From Mycolicibacterium neoaurum ATCC 25795 (GTDB lineage: Bacteria > Actinomycetota > Actinomycetes > Mycobacteriales > Mycobacteriaceae), in contig NZ_JMDW01000011.1 in NCBI RefSeq assembly GCF_000691525.1, positions 62,001-126,000 of the forward strand: a stretch of 64,000 nucleotides of DNA. The letters are read 5' to 3'. Positions 1 to 13,231 of the stretch are shown here, piece after piece (position 1 is the first letter of the stretch; each line of letters opens with the position of its first letter). The notes beneath the pieces were generated by a model, which worked only from the letters and a program-made list of their open reading frames with translations, searched no databases and was not told the DNA's origin. The position numbers and the translations under genes were made by a program.

Positions 1-1
1 G

Positions 2-325
2 ATGAAGGCGGCCGGGATCGTCACCTTCGGCACCGACCTGCACAATCCGGACTTCGCCGCCGTCGCCCGGTCACTCGGACTGTTCGGTCGCCGCGTCGAG
101 CAGCCCGGCGACCTGGAGTCCGCACTCACCGATGCCTTCGCCCACGACGGTCCCGCGCTCATCGACGTGGTGACCGCGCGCCAGGAACTGTCCATCCCGC
201 CCGCGATCACCGTCGAACAGGCCAAGGGCTTCTCGCTGTATGCGATCCGCACCATCATGGCCGGCCGGTCCGACGAGTTGCTCGACCTCGTCAGCACGAA
301 TGTGGCACGCCGGATCCTGGACTGA
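2..325 (+). CDS. poxB: Pyruvate oxidase/dehydrogenase PoxB-like, C-terminal end (5' partial)
   Basis: This is the last 107 residues of a thiamine-diphosphate enzyme; the gene begins before the window, so the ATG at position 2 is probably internal. The segments GTDLHNPDFAAVARSLG, DGPALIDVV and IPPAITVEQAKGFSLYAIR match the C-terminal domain of E. coli-type PoxB (pyruvate to acetate and CO2, electrons to quinone), whose end has the same IPP...LEQAKGFSLY run. Acetolactate synthases share the fold but lack this tail. It ends 4 bases from the convergent gatA stop. Family call is good; the exact substrate is inferred because the catalytic N-terminal part is not visible. Confidence 0.75.
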   Translation: MKAAGIVTFGTDLHNPDFAAVARSLGLFGRRVEQPGDLESALTDAFAHDGPALIDVVTARQELSIPPAITVEQAKGFSLYAIRTIMAGRSDELLDLVSTNVARRILD

Positions 326-329
326 TCCG

Positions 330-1814
330 CTAGATCGCGGCGGGCAGCTCTCCCCGCGCCCGCTCGTAGGCCGCGCCGACGCGATAGAGCCGATCATCGG
401 CGTGCGCAGGAGCCATGATCTGCAGGCCGACCGGCAGATTGTCCTCGGCCGCCAGCCCCGCGGGCACCGACATGCCGCAGTGCCCGGCCAGGTTCAGCGG
501 CAGCGTGCACAGGTCGAACAGGTACATGGCCAGCGGGTCGTCGACCTTCTCCCCCAGCCGGAAAGCCGTCGACGGTGTCGTCGGGGTGGCCAGCACATCG
601 ACCTTCTCGTAGGCCTGCTCAAGATCACGGGCGATCAGCGTGCGAACCTTCTGCGCCTGGTTGTAGTAGGCGTCGTAGTATCCCGCCGACAGTGCGTACG
701 TGCCGATCATGATGCGCCGCTTGACTTCTGGGCCGAATCCGGCGGCCCGGGTCAGCGCCATGACCTCTTCGGCGCTGTGGGTGCCATCATCGCCGACCCG
801 CAAGCCGAACCGCATCGCATCGAAGCGGGCCAGGTTGGAGGACACCTCCGAGGGCAGGATCAGATAGTAGGCGGCCATCGCATGGTCGAAGTGCGGGCAG
901 TCCACCTCGATCACCTCGGCGCCCAGCTCGGTCAGCTGGTCGACGGCGGTGTTGAACGACTCCAGCACCCCGGGTTGATAGCCATCCCCGCGCAGTTGTT
1001 TGACCACACCGACGCGCACACCCTTGAGGTCACCGGATGCGCCGGCGCGGGCGGCGGCCACCACATCGGGCACCGGGACGTCGACCGAGGTGGAGTCGCG
1101 CGGGTCGTGCCCGGCGATCACCTGGTGCAGCAGTGCGGTGTCCAGGACGGTGCGCGCGCACGGTCCGCCCTGATCCAGCGAGGACGCGCAGGCGATCAGA
1201 CCGAACCGGCTCACCGTGCCGTAGGTGGGCTTCACCCCGACGGTCGAGGTGAGTGCGGCCGGCTGCCGGATCGAGCCACCGGTGTCGGTCCCGATGGCCA
1301 GCGGTGCCTGGAACGCGGCGAGCGCGGCCGCGCTGCCGCCCCCGGACCCACCGGGCACCCGGTCGGTGTCCCACGGGTTGCGGGTCGGGCCGAAGGCAGA
1401 ATTCTCCGTCGAGCTACCCATCGCGAACTCGTCCATGTTGGTCTTGCCAAGGATCGGGATGCCCGCCGCGCGCAACCGCGCAGTGACCGTCGCGTCGTAG
1501 GGCGAGTTCCAACCCTCCAGGATCTTCGATCCGCAGGTGGTCGGCATATCGGTCGTGGTGAACACGTCCTTGAGCGCCAGCGGGACCCCGGCCAGTGCCG
1601 ACGGCAGCGGCTCACCGGCGGCCACCTTGGCGTCCACCTCGGCGGCCGCGGCCAGCGCCTGCTCGGCGCCCACGTGCAGGAACGCGTGGTAGCGCTCGTC
1701 GGTGGCGGCGATCTGGTCCAAGTGCGCCTGGGTGACCTCGGTGGAGGACACCTCCTTGGCGGCGATCCGGGTGGCCAGGGTGACGGCGTCTTCGCGGATG
1801 AGCTCGGCAACCAT
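330..1814 (-). CDS. gatA: Aspartyl/glutamyl-tRNA amidotransferase subunit A
   Basis: GatA is the glutaminase subunit of GatCAB, which converts Glu-tRNA(Gln) and Asp-tRNA(Asn) to the correct amidated forms in the cytoplasm. The 494-residue protein has the amidase signature: catalytic Lys82 (in LALKDVF), the cis-Ser157 (GGSGGGS) and the nucleophile Ser181 ([12 protein letters not shown]). This is normal length for GatA. It follows gatC directly: the gatC TAA and the gatA ATG share one base at 1814, so the two are translationally coupled. gatB is not next to gatA here and would lie outside the window. The equivalent M. tuberculosis gene is Rv3011c by order and sequence. Confidence 0.97.
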   Translation of the reverse strand: MVAELIREDAVTLATRIAAKEVSSTEVTQAHLDQIAATDERYHAFLHVGAEQALAAAAEVDAKVAAGEPLPSALAGVPLALKDVFTTTDMPTTCGSKILEGWNSPYDATVTARLRAAGIPILGKTNMDEFAMGSSTENSAFGPTRNPWDTDRVPGGSGGGSAAALAAFQAPLAIGTDTGGSIRQPAALTSTVGVKPTYGTVSRFGLIACASSLDQGGPCARTVLDTALLHQVIAGHDPRDSTSVDVPVPDVVAAARAGASGDLKGVRVGVVKQLRGDGYQPGVLESFNTAVDQLTELGAEVIEVDCPHFDHAMAAYYLILPSEVSSNLARFDAMRFGLRVGDDGTHSAEEVMALTRAAGFGPEVKRRIMIGTYALSAGYYDAYYNQAQKVRTLIARDLEQAYEKVDVLATPTTPSTAFRLGEKVDDPLAMYLFDLCTLPLNLAGHCGMSVPAGLAAEDNLPVGLQIMAPAHADDRLYRVGAAYERARGELPAAI

Positions 1815-2122
1815 TACTCGGCCTCCCCCAAAATCCGCGGCACGGCGAAGCGGCCGTCCTCGGCCCGCGGCGCCGCAGCGAGCGCCTCGTCCTGACTGAG
1901 ACCGGCCACGACGGTGTCCGGGCGGGTCACGTTGACGCTCGTCAGCGGGTTGTCCGTGGCCTGGACACCGGTGACGTCGACGGACTGGATCTGGCCGACA
2001 TGGGCCAGGATCGCATCGAGTTGGCCGGCGAAACTGTCGAGTTCACCGTCGGTCAGGGCGAGCCGGGCCAGGCGCGCCAGGTGGGCGACCTCGTCTCGGG
2101 AAATCTGGGACACGGCGCTCAA
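1814..2122 (-). CDS. gatC: Aspartyl/glutamyl-tRNA amidotransferase subunit C
   Basis: GatC is the small clamp subunit that wraps GatA and GatB in the tRNA-dependent amidotransferase. The protein is 102 residues, typical for GatC, with the N-terminal helix [17 protein letters not shown], the central SVDVTGVQ and the conserved tail RPDTV...GRFAVPRIL. It is first in the gatC-gatA pair and its stop overlaps the gatA start by one base. About 60 bases separate its start from the divergent ACT-domain gene, so both promoters share that short region. Confidence 0.95.
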   Translation of the reverse strand: MSAVSQISRDEVAHLARLARLALTDGELDSFAGQLDAILAHVGQIQSVDVTGVQATDNPLTSVNVTRPDTVVAGLSQDEALAAAPRAEDGRFAVPRILGEAE

Positions 2123-2183
2123 GCCTAGTCGTGGCCCTCGGGCCGAATCGCCGCGGCCCGATGCCTGTGACAGGGTGTTCGCC

Positions 2184-2849
2184 GTGCCGTCTTATCTGCT
2201 GCGGGTCCAGCTGGAGGACCGACCGGGCAGCCTCGGGTCCCTCGCCGTGGCCCTCGGTTCGGTCGGCGCCGACATCCTGTCCCTCGACGTGGTCGAGCGC
2301 GGGGCCGGTTACGCGATCGACGATCTGGTCGTCGAGCTGCCGCCCGGCGCGATGCCCGACGCCCTGATCACTGCCGCCGAGCACATCAAGGGCGTGTACG
2401 TCGACAGCGTGCGCCCGCACACCGGGCTGCTGGAAGCACACCGTGAACTCGAACTCGTCGACCACATTGCCGCCGCTACCAGCCGCCACGACAAGCTGCA
2501 GGTTCTCGCCGACGAGGCCCCCAAGGTGCTCCGCGTGGGTTGGTGCACCGTGGTCCGCTCCGACGGCTCCGAAGCGGGTGTGGAGCGCGTCGTCGGAAGT
2601 TCCGGCGCGCCGGAAACCCAGGCGGCCAGCGCACCCTGGCTGCCGCTGCAGCACGCCGAGGCACTCGATGCGACTGCGGACTGGGTTCCGCAGATATGGC
2701 GCGATATCGACATGGCACTTGCGGCCGCACCCCTGGGCGACCCGCACACCGCGGTGCTGCTGGGTCGCGCGGGTGGCCCCGATTTCCGCCCGTCGGAGGT
2801 GGCCCGGCTGGGCTATCTGGCCGGCATCGTGGCCACCATCCTGCGCTGA
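2184..2849 (+). CDS. ACT-domain regulatory-type protein (Rv3013-like)
   Basis: This 221-residue protein begins with an ACT domain (about residues 3-70: [22 protein letters not shown]...[10 protein letters not shown]), the small-molecule-binding fold of many amino-acid-responsive enzymes. The rest has no catalytic motif I recognise and may be a degenerate GAF-like domain. The GTG at 2184 was chosen because the protein then reads VPSYLLR, matching the mycobacterial family; a second in-frame GTG lies at 2175. It is divergent from gatC, the position of Rv3013 in M. tuberculosis. Ligand and partner are unknown. Confidence 0.8.
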   Translation: MPSYLLRVQLEDRPGSLGSLAVALGSVGADILSLDVVERGAGYAIDDLVVELPPGAMPDALITAAEHIKGVYVDSVRPHTGLLEAHRELELVDHIAAATSRHDKLQVLADEAPKVLRVGWCTVVRSDGSEAGVERVVGSSGAPETQAASAPWLPLQHAEALDATADWVPQIWRDIDMALAAAPLGDPHTAVLLGRAGGPDFRPSEVARLGYLAGIVATILR

Positions 2850-2942
2850 CCCGGACCGGCACAAAGCTGAGAGTCGGCTGTGCGCCTGGCTGTTACGGTG
2901 GAATTGCGTCCCGACTGCCGGTGATCCGATGAAAGGTCTTGC

Positions 2943-3557
2943 GTGGGAGAACTGCTGATCGTCCTGGCCATCGTCCTCATCCTCGCTGCCGTCATCGTCT
3001 TCCTCGTGGCGCGAAGCCAGCCCAAGACGCCGAAGAAGCCCGCCGCGCGCCAGGATCCGATGCGCTTCGCCTCCCAGACCGACATGTTCGGCCCGAGACA
3101 GCTCGGCCCGGGCGCCATCATCAGCCACGGCGGCACCGACTATGTGGTGCGCGGTTCGGTGACGCTGCGCGAGGGGCCATTCGTCTGGTGGGAACACCTT
3201 TTGGAAGGCAAGGCCGATGAACCGCCGGTGTGGTTCAGCGTCGAAGAAGACGAGGGCCGGCTGGAACTGATGTGGTGGCACAAGCGGGTCGGGCTGCCCG
3301 CCGAACCGGGCAGCAGCGTGGTCGTCGACGGCCGTACCTTCACCGTCGAGGAGAACGGGCGAGCCTCTTACACCACCGAGGGCACCACGGGCCTGCCCGC
3401 CGGCGGGGACATGGATTACGTCGATTACACCGGACCCGATGGTGCCAAGCTCGGCTATGAGCGGTGGGCGCCGGAGATGCCGTGGGAAGTGTCCTACGGC
3501 ACCAGGGTGCGGGCCGGCGAATTGACCGTCTACCCGGCCCCCGCGGCCGGAACGTAG
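2943..3557 (+). CDS. DUF4178 membrane-anchored protein
   Basis: The 204-residue protein has one N-terminal membrane segment (about residues 3-22, LLIVLAIVLILAAVIVFLVA) followed by a basic stretch and a soluble beta-rich domain. YVVRGSVTLREG, FVWWEH and WFSVEEDEGRLELMWW are typical of DUF4178. It starts with GTG and is the first gene of a five-gene plus-strand cassette (DUF4178, DUF2617, DUF4247, DUF350, spermidine-synthase-like) that runs to 6523. The family has no proven biochemical role; comparative genomics places it with membrane-stress and polyamine-related genes. Confidence 0.8.
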   Translation: MGELLIVLAIVLILAAVIVFLVARSQPKTPKKPAARQDPMRFASQTDMFGPRQLGPGAIISHGGTDYVVRGSVTLREGPFVWWEHLLEGKADEPPVWFSVEEDEGRLELMWWHKRVGLPAEPGSSVVVDGRTFTVEENGRASYTTEGTTGLPAGGDMDYVDYTGPDGAKLGYERWAPEMPWEVSYGTRVRAGELTVYPAPAAGT

Positions 3558-3565
3558 GCACTGCG

Positions 3566-4060
3566 TTGCCGTTGCACCGACTTCACGTGCCACCCGCCGA
3601 CGTCAGCGGCGCGAATCTGCGACTCGCATTGAATACGCCGGCGCGGCATGTCCTGGCGAGCGCCACGCTGGTCCACCCCACCGGGGCCGAACTGGTGCTG
3701 GGAGTGCTAGGGGCCTCCCATATCGTCACCGTGGGCACGTTCTCCGAGCAGGTCTCCTGCCACCATCTCGATGACAGCACACACCTGCCGGCCACCACGG
3801 AAGGCCCGGGTTACCGGATGAGTTCGGATACCGTCGTGCACGAGGAAGAGTCCTTCCGACGCATCGCCGCCGAGCTGCGCTCCCGCTGCGAGATCGAGAC
3901 CGGTTGGTTGGGTGGCTGCTTCCCCGGTGACGACGCCGCGCTGACGGCGCTGTGCGCCGAGCCCGATGGTGCCGGGTGGCGCTGGCAGACCTGGCATCTC
4001 TACCCCGACGGCGGGACCGGCGGCATGGTCGTGCACACCGAAAGCCGTTGGCGGCCATGA
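3566..4060 (+). CDS. DUF2617 family protein
   Basis: A soluble protein of 164 residues if it starts at the TTG at 3566 (PLHRLHVPPADVSG...). The run LRLALNTPARHVLASATL, the central LGVLGASHIVTVG and the tail WQTWHLYP...VVHTESRW fit DUF2617, a compact beta-rich domain of unknown function. TTG at 3572 and GTG at 3587 are alternative starts. Its stop overlaps the ATG of the next gene by four bases (ATGA), so it is translated with the DUF4247 gene. It is the second gene of the DUF4178-to-spermidine-synthase cassette. Confidence 0.78.
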   Translation: MPLHRLHVPPADVSGANLRLALNTPARHVLASATLVHPTGAELVLGVLGASHIVTVGTFSEQVSCHHLDDSTHLPATTEGPGYRMSSDTVVHEEESFRRIAAELRSRCEIETGWLGGCFPGDDAALTALCAEPDGAGWRWQTWHLYPDGGTGGMVVHTESRWRP

Positions 4061-4488
4061 CACGCAACACCCTGTTCGGCCTGTCAGCGCTACTGGGCAC
4101 ACTAGGAGTGGTGTTACTCATCGGCGGAATCGCGTTGCAGAACAAAGATGTTCGCAACCACGTGCGGGAAACATACCGGCAGTACTCGGCCGACGGCGGC
4201 AACCGGCGCTACGAATGCAGCGGGTCACCCAAGTCCGTCGCCGACGATATCGCCGCCTACCACGCACCTGAGGCGCGGGCATCCGATCGCGGCACCGAGT
4301 ATCTGCGCTACAACGACGACATCGTCACCGTCGGTCCCGAGGGCCGATACCCGTGCAGCATCCGGGTCGAAGACACCAACGCCCGATACAACGGCGGCGG
4401 ATTCATTTTCCTTGGACCGGGGTTCACCCCCGGCTCACCAGCGGGCGGCGCGGGCGGTAGCTCCGGCGGACCCGGCGGAACTAAGTAG
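4057..4488 (+). CDS. DUF4247 membrane protein
   Basis: 143 residues: an N-terminal membrane helix (about residues 5-28, LFGLSALLGTLGVVLLIGGIAL), then an extracytoplasmic domain with two Cys residues (YECSGSP and PCSIRVED) that could form a disulfide, then a Gly/Ser/Pro-rich tail. SPKSVADDIAAY, DRGTEYLRY and the Cys pair match DUF4247. The ATG at 4057 overlaps the previous stop as ATGA. It is the third gene of the cassette; function unknown, probably an envelope sensor or structural component. Confidence 0.78.
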   Translation: MTRNTLFGLSALLGTLGVVLLIGGIALQNKDVRNHVRETYRQYSADGGNRRYECSGSPKSVADDIAAYHAPEARASDRGTEYLRYNDDIVTVGPEGRYPCSIRVEDTNARYNGGGFIFLGPGFTPGSPAGGAGGSSGGPGGTK

Positions 4489-4496
4489 GAGAACCG

Positions 4497-4990
4497 ATGG
4501 GACCGATGGGTACGTCAGACCTTTCGACGGCCGCGCCGTCAATCCTTGCCGTGGAGTTCGGCTCCGTCGACGCGACCGGGCTGACACAGAACGTCGTCGC
4601 GGCGGTGCTGTACTTCGTCGTCGGCATCATCGTGTTCGGTGCGGGGTTCCTGCTGACCGACCTGTTGACACCAGGAAGCCTGCGCGAGCACATCTTCGTC
4701 CACCACCGCCCGAATGCGGTCGCCGTCGCGTGCGGAATGTACGGGGCGTTGGCACTGGTGACGGCCGTGGCGATCATGAGCAGTTCGGCCCAGCTCGGAC
4801 AGGGCCTGCTCGACGCCCTCGTCTACGGACTTGTCGCCGTGGTGCTGCAGGCCGCCGCGCTGCTCGTGTTGGAGGCGCTGGTACCCGGGCGGTTCCGCGA
4901 CCTGATCACCGACGAGAAGCTGCACCCCGGTGCCATCGCCACCGCGGTGATCCTGCTGGCGGTGGGAGGGGTGAACGCCGCCGCGCTGTC

Positions 4991-4994
<4 letters not shown>
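4497..4994 (+). CDS. DUF350 integral membrane protein
   Basis: 165 residues with about four membrane helices (AAVLYFVVGIIVFGAGFLL, GALALVTAVAIM, LVYGLVAVVLQAAALLVL, AIATAVILLAVGGVNAAAL). The paired-helix layout is that of DUF350, seen beside glutathionylspermidine-synthase-like and spermidine-synthase-like genes. It starts 8 bases after the DUF4247 stop with GGAGAACCG just upstream, and its stop overlaps the next ATG by four bases. Likely a partner of the downstream membrane spermidine-synthase-like protein. Confidence 0.8.
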
Positions 4995-9079
<4,085 letters not shown>

Positions 9080-9083
<4 letters not shown>

Positions 9084-9787
9084 CCGGGATCTTCACCTTT
9101 CACCTCGCCCAGGTGCCCGCGCGGGTGAGCATGCCGCTGCTGCGGCGGCCGCCCGTGGTGGACGGTCTGCGGCACGCCGAGTGCCTGGCCCTGATGCGGT
9201 TGGGCGCGCCGGCATTGTCCCCCGAGCGGATGCAGCTGCGCCGAGTGGCGATGTTCGCCCGCTGGGACGACGAGGCCGCCATCGAGGCCTTCCTGACCGG
9301 TACGCAGGGTGGCTGGTTCGGCGCCGGATGGCATGTCCGGATGACTTTCCTGCGCCGCTGGTCCACGGTGAGCGAACTGTCCGATCTGCCCCCGCAGACC
9401 ACCCGCTGGGAGGATGACGAGCCCGTCGTCGCCGTCACGCTGGCCCGGATGCGGTTGCCGGAACTGCCGCGCTTCCTGTCGTGGGGCCGCCCGGTGGAGC
9501 GGCTGGTGCGCGATCATCCCGATGCCACGCTGGCGCTGGCCGCGATGCGCCCGCCGCGATCGGTTTCGACCTTCTCGATCTGGCGGTCGGTGCAGTCGAT
9601 GACCGATATGGTCCACGGGCGGACACCGGCCGGGATCGACCATCCGAGCCGCCATGCCGACGCGATGACCGAACGGCGCCGCCGTGACTTCCACCGGGAG
9701 TTCGCCACCTACCGGTTCCGGCCGCTGTCCGAGCACGGATACTGGAACGGTCAGACCGGTTACGTCCCGTGGCGTTCCAACTTGTAG
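9080..9787 (+). CDS. CrtA-like (spheroidene monooxygenase-like) conserved protein
   Basis: 235 residues. RHAECLALMRLGAPALSPER, the aromatic FGAGWHVRMTFLRRW, VAVTLARMRLPELPRFL and FSIWRSVQSM resemble proteins annotated as spheroidene monooxygenase (CrtA), a heme carotenoid ketolase. No other carotenoid gene is nearby, so the annotated activity should not be assumed. It is coupled to the YjbR gene by an ATGA overlap. The 3' end overlaps the convergent gene by 28 bases. Confidence 0.6.
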
Positions 9788-10593
9788 TGCAACCGGACGG
9801 CGGGCATGTTCCAGATCCGCAGCACATGATCGGTGCGCAACACCGCCTCGTCGTCGAGGTAGAGATCGAACGTCTCGTGCAGCGGCACCCGGCGGGCGAA
9901 ATGCCTGCCGTGGTCACGGACCAGGATGTAGGCGCCGTCGGTGCCCCACGGTCCGCTCGGTGAGACCAGGCGCAGACCGCCACCGGGCCGGTGTTGCGGT
10001 TGCAGGAAGACCTGCAGATTGCCGTCCTCCAGCGGGAAGGCGACGTGCACACTGGGCCGTCGCGCACCGGGAAGCGTTGCACGCGAATAACATCCACTGA
10101 ACACCGTGTCACCGCTGCGGCGCAGGGTGCGCACCCACGCCGCGGCGGCCTGGTCACCGGAGGCATCGCTGATCACCGACACCCTGCCGTCCATACCGTG
10201 GGCCACGTCGAGCGGACGCATCGGTAGCGCCAGTTGCTGTACCCGCCTGCCGAACAGACGTGACACCGCTTCCCCGGCCGGCCAGAACAGCGGGGACCAA
10301 CTGCTCCACACCTCCATCCGCCAGCGGGCGGTGCGGGTGTAGAAGTCGTGGATCACCGGGTGCACCAGGCCGGGATCGAAGCCGGGACCCGCCAGCACCT
10401 CCAGCGACGGCTGCAGGCCGGCGTCGGGGTCGTCGTCGACGAGTGTTCCGCCGCGCCGGGCCGCTTCGGCCGACATCCAGTCCGCGACGCCCATCGGGGC
10501 CGCCAGCCAGGACTCGTCGCCCTGCGGGTCGACCGGCCGGCCGGTCGCACGCCAGAACTTGCGCGTCGCCAGATCCAGCGCGGACAACCTCAC
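9760..10593 (-). CDS. Conserved hypothetical protein
   Basis: 277 residues, no family I recognise. It lacks a signal peptide or membrane helix. The middle is rich in aromatic residues (FYTRTARWRMEVWSSWSPLFWP) and is followed by an all-beta region (GDTVFSGCYSRA, SVHVAFPLEDGNLQVFL, YILVRDHG, FDLYLDDEAVLRTDHVLRIWNM), which suggests a lipocalin-like or SRPBCC-like barrel. The GTG start at 10593 is 9 bases after the stop of the alpha/beta hydrolase, so the two probably form an operon. Function unknown. Confidence 0.6.
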   Translation of the reverse strand: MRLSALDLATRKFWRATGRPVDPQGDESWLAAPMGVADWMSAEAARRGGTLVDDDPDAGLQPSLEVLAGPGFDPGLVHPVIHDFYTRTARWRMEVWSSWSPLFWPAGEAVSRLFGRRVQQLALPMRPLDVAHGMDGRVSVISDASGDQAAAAWVRTLRRSGDTVFSGCYSRATLPGARRPSVHVAFPLEDGNLQVFLQPQHRPGGGLRLVSPSGPWGTDGAYILVRDHGRHFARRVPLHETFDLYLDDEAVLRTDHVLRIWNMPAVRLHYKLERHGT

Positions 10594-10602
10594 TGCCCGA
10601 TC

Positions 10603-11502
10603 CTAAGTGGTCTTCAGGAACGTCCGTAGCCGGTCGAGGACGAGTTCGGGACACTGTTCGACGATCCAGTGCCCCACGCCGGGCACCAGCTCGAGCTCGA
10701 AGTCCGAACAGTGCTCGGGCAGTACCCGCAGCAGCTCCGGTGTCAGCACCTTGTCGTCGGTGCCGTGCAGCCATCGCACCGGGACGTTCACCTTGTGGTG
10801 GTCGAATTCGCCGCGCAGCCAACGGATTGCCTCGCGACGCTGGAAGGTTCGGTACCACCGCGAGCCCGCCTCCGCGTAGCCCGGACGGCGCATGCAGTCG
10901 ACGTAGAAGGCGATATCGGCGGGCGGTGTCTGGAATTGTCCACCCACCCACGGTCCGAGCAGGTTGAAATAGCGCGCCTTGCGATCGGCGATGACCCGTG
11001 GCCCGATCACCGGCAGCATCATCGGGACCTGGTACCACATGCGCCAGAAGTTGAGGATCGCCTCGCGGTCGTGTTTGAGCCACGGCACGGCGGTGTTCAT
11101 CCCCATGAATGCGGCGACCTTTTCCGGGTGGCGCAGCATGAAGATGGTGGCCACCGGGCCGCCCCAGTCGTGGGCGACGAGCTTCACCGGGCCCACGCCG
11201 AGACGGTCGCAGACCGCGGCCAGATCATCGGCCATATCGTTCTTCAGATAGCGATCCCGCGGTGCCGAACTCCAGCCCGCACCCCGCAGGTCCGGACACA
11301 GCACTCGGTAGCCGTCGGCGGCCAGCGGAGCGATGAGTTCGCGCCATTCCCACCAGTTCTGCGGAAATCCGTGGATGAACATGACCGGCTGGCCGTCGGC
11401 AGGGCCGGCATCGGCGACATGGATCGTCACGCTCGAGCCGAGGTCGAGATAGCGGTGTTCGACGCCGGGAAGGTCGGGCGGGCTGTCTGTGACGACGGGC
11501 AT
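10603..11502 (-). CDS. Alpha/beta hydrolase, epoxide hydrolase-like
   Basis: 299 residues from the ATG at 11502. It has the oxyanion-hole motif HGFPQNW (44-50), the nucleophile elbow HDWGGP with Asp112, a cap domain rich in Trp/Tyr, and the catalytic His in GVGHW near the end. An Asp nucleophile and HGFP point to the epoxide hydrolase/haloalkane dehalogenase branch rather than esterases. The open frame continues 29 codons upstream, but that region holds an inverted repeat and a -10-like sequence. It is divergent from an acyl-CoA ligase and is followed by a hypothetical gene. Confidence 0.82.
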   Translation of the reverse strand: MPVVTDSPPDLPGVEHRYLDLGSSVTIHVADAGPADGQPVMFIHGFPQNWWEWRELIAPLAADGYRVLCPDLRGAGWSSAPRDRYLKNDMADDLAAVCDRLGVGPVKLVAHDWGGPVATIFMLRHPEKVAAFMGMNTAVPWLKHDREAILNFWRMWYQVPMMLPVIGPRVIADRKARYFNLLGPWVGGQFQTPPADIAFYVDCMRRPGYAEAGSRWYRTFQRREAIRWLRGEFDHHKVNVPVRWLHGTDDKVLTPELLRVLPEHCSDFELELVPGVGHWIVEQCPELVLDRLRTFLKTT

Positions 11503-11519
11503 CACGACACTGTACGTTA

Positions 11520-11540
11520 TGCGGTACCGCCGGTATCGCA
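11520..11540. promoter_or_regulatory. Candidate operator, near-perfect 21-bp inverted repeat
   Basis: TGCGGTACC (11520-11528), spacer GCC, GGTATCGCA (11532-11540): 8 of 9 positions pair. It sits between the divergent hydrolase (start 11502) and acyl-CoA ligase (start 11608), the usual place for a TetR-family operator. GCGGTACCGC (11521-11530) is also a perfect palindrome. No regulator gene is adjacent. Confidence 0.5.
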
Positions 11541-11607
11541 CGGATTGGTGACCATCCGCGCGAGCCGCCCACATGAGCGGGCGAGTCATGATGAGATAGG
11601 CGACACC

Positions 11608-13218
11608 ATGAGTATCGACAGCCCCTTCCCCCAGGTGCAGATTCCCACGTCAAGCGTCTACGACTACCTCTTCGCCGATATCGACCCGGCGGTGCTCGAC
11701 GAGGTCGCGTTGTTGGACACCAAATCGAACACCCCGACCACCTACCGGGAGATGATCGGGCGCATCGACGCCTTCGCCGGCGCGCTGGCCCACCGCGGCC
11801 TCGGACCCGGGGATGTCGTCGGCCTGCTCGCCCCCAACAGCGCGGCCTTCGCCGTCGCCTTCCACGGCATCCTCCGGTCGGGCGCCACCGCGACCACCAT
11901 CAATGCGCTGTTCACCGCCAATGACATCACCAAACAACTCAAGGACTCCAAAGCCGCACTGCTGGTCACGATTTCGGCGCTCAAGCCGCAGGCGGTACAG
12001 GGCGCCCAAGGCGCGGGCCTCGACCCGTCGGCGGTCGTCGTGCTCGACGGTCCAGGCGCCGATGCCGACGGGCATCCCAATGCCGCGGACCTACTCGGCG
12101 CCGGCCACGCCGCGCCGACCGTCGAGTTCGATCCGGCCACCCATCTGGCGGTGCTCCCCTACAGCTCGGGTACCACCGGAAATCCCAAGGGCGTGATGCT
12201 GACCCATCGCAACCTGGTGGCCAATGTCGCCCAGATTCGCCCGCTGCAAAAAATGGCCGCCGGCGATCGGGTGCTGGCGGTGCTGCCGTTCTTCCACATC
12301 TACGGCATGACGGTGCTGTTGAACGCCGCCCTGCACGCACGGGCGCAACTGGTCATCATGCCCAGCTTCGATCTGACCGAGTTCTTGTCCAACATCGCCG
12401 AGCAGAAGTGCACGCACGCCTTCATCGCCCCGCCGGTCGCGGTGGCATTGGCCAAGCATCCGCTGGTCGACGAGTACGACCTGTCCTCGCTGCACGGGAT
12501 CATGTCCGGAGCCGCACCGCTGGACGAGGAACTGGGCAAGGCCGTCACCGCCCGGCTGGGCACCCCGCTGGTGCAGGGCTATGGCATGAGCGAGCTCAGC
12601 CCGGTGAGTCACCTGACCCCGTTCGACGGCGGTAAGGAGGCGCTCGGCACGAGCGCGCCGATGAGTTCGTGCGGGTGGACGGTACCCAACTCGTCGAGCA
12701 AGCTGATCGACCCCGAGACCGGCGCCGAGATCGGGCTCCCGGAGTCGGGCTTGTCCGACACCGGCGAGCTGTGGTTCAAGGGGCCCAATGTGATGGCCGG
12801 TTATCTGAACAACGAGGAGGCCACCCGGCAGACCATCGACGCCGACGGCTTCCTGCACACCGGTGATCTGGCCCGGGTCGACCCGACCGGCTGCGTGTTC
12901 ATCGTCGATCGGCTCAAGGAGCTGATCAAGTACAAGGGATACCAGGTGCCCCCCGCCGAGCTGGAGGCCGTCCTGCTCGGCCATCCTTCGATCGCGGACG
13001 CCGCGGTGATCGGTGTCGTCGACACCGAGTCCGGTGAGGAGGTGCCCAAGGCGTTCGTGGTGCGCCAGCCCGATACCGAGCTCACCGCCGAGGCCGTGAT
13101 GGATTACGTCGCGGGCCAGGTGGCGGCGTACAAGAAGGTGCGGCAGGTCGCGTTCATCGATGCCATCCCGAAATCGGCATCCGGGAAGATCCTGCGCAAG
13201 GATCTACGCGGGAGCTGA
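11608..13218 (+). CDS. 4-coumarate-CoA-ligase-like acyl/aryl-CoA synthetase (FadD family)
   Basis: 536 residues, normal for 4CL-like ligases, which activate carboxylic acids as adenylates and transfer them to CoA. Motifs: the P-loop YSSGTTGNPKG (185-195), LPFFHIYG, GYGMSE, TGELWFKGPNVMAGYLNN, GFLHTGDLA, DRLKELIKYKGYQVPPAELE and the C-terminal PKSASGKILRK with catalytic Lys527. The substrate (aromatic or fatty acid) cannot be read from sequence. It is transcribed away from the epoxide-hydrolase-like gene across a 105-base region with a strong inverted repeat, suggesting joint control in catabolism of a common compound. Confidence 0.88.
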   Translation: MSIDSPFPQVQIPTSSVYDYLFADIDPAVLDEVALLDTKSNTPTTYREMIGRIDAFAGALAHRGLGPGDVVGLLAPNSAAFAVAFHGILRSGATATTINALFTANDITKQLKDSKAALLVTISALKPQAVQGAQGAGLDPSAVVVLDGPGADADGHPNAADLLGAGHAAPTVEFDPATHLAVLPYSSGTTGNPKGVMLTHRNLVANVAQIRPLQKMAAGDRVLAVLPFFHIYGMTVLLNAALHARAQLVIMPSFDLTEFLSNIAEQKCTHAFIAPPVAVALAKHPLVDEYDLSSLHGIMSGAAPLDEELGKAVTARLGTPLVQGYGMSELSPVSHLTPFDGGKEALGTSAPMSSCGWTVPNSSSKLIDPETGAEIGLPESGLSDTGELWFKGPNVMAGYLNNEEATRQTIDADGFLHTGDLARVDPTGCVFIVDRLKELIKYKGYQVPPAELEAVLLGHPSIADAAVIGVVDTESGEEVPKAFVVRQPDTELTAEAVMDYVAGQVAAYKKVRQVAFIDAIPKSASGKILRKDLRGS

Positions 13219-13231
13219 CGGCGGCCGGCGG

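Noticed and set aside
240..1895. 551-residue plus-strand open frame across gatA
   Set aside because: Antisense to gatA; Arg/Gly/His-rich as expected from shadow reading of GC-rich coding DNA.
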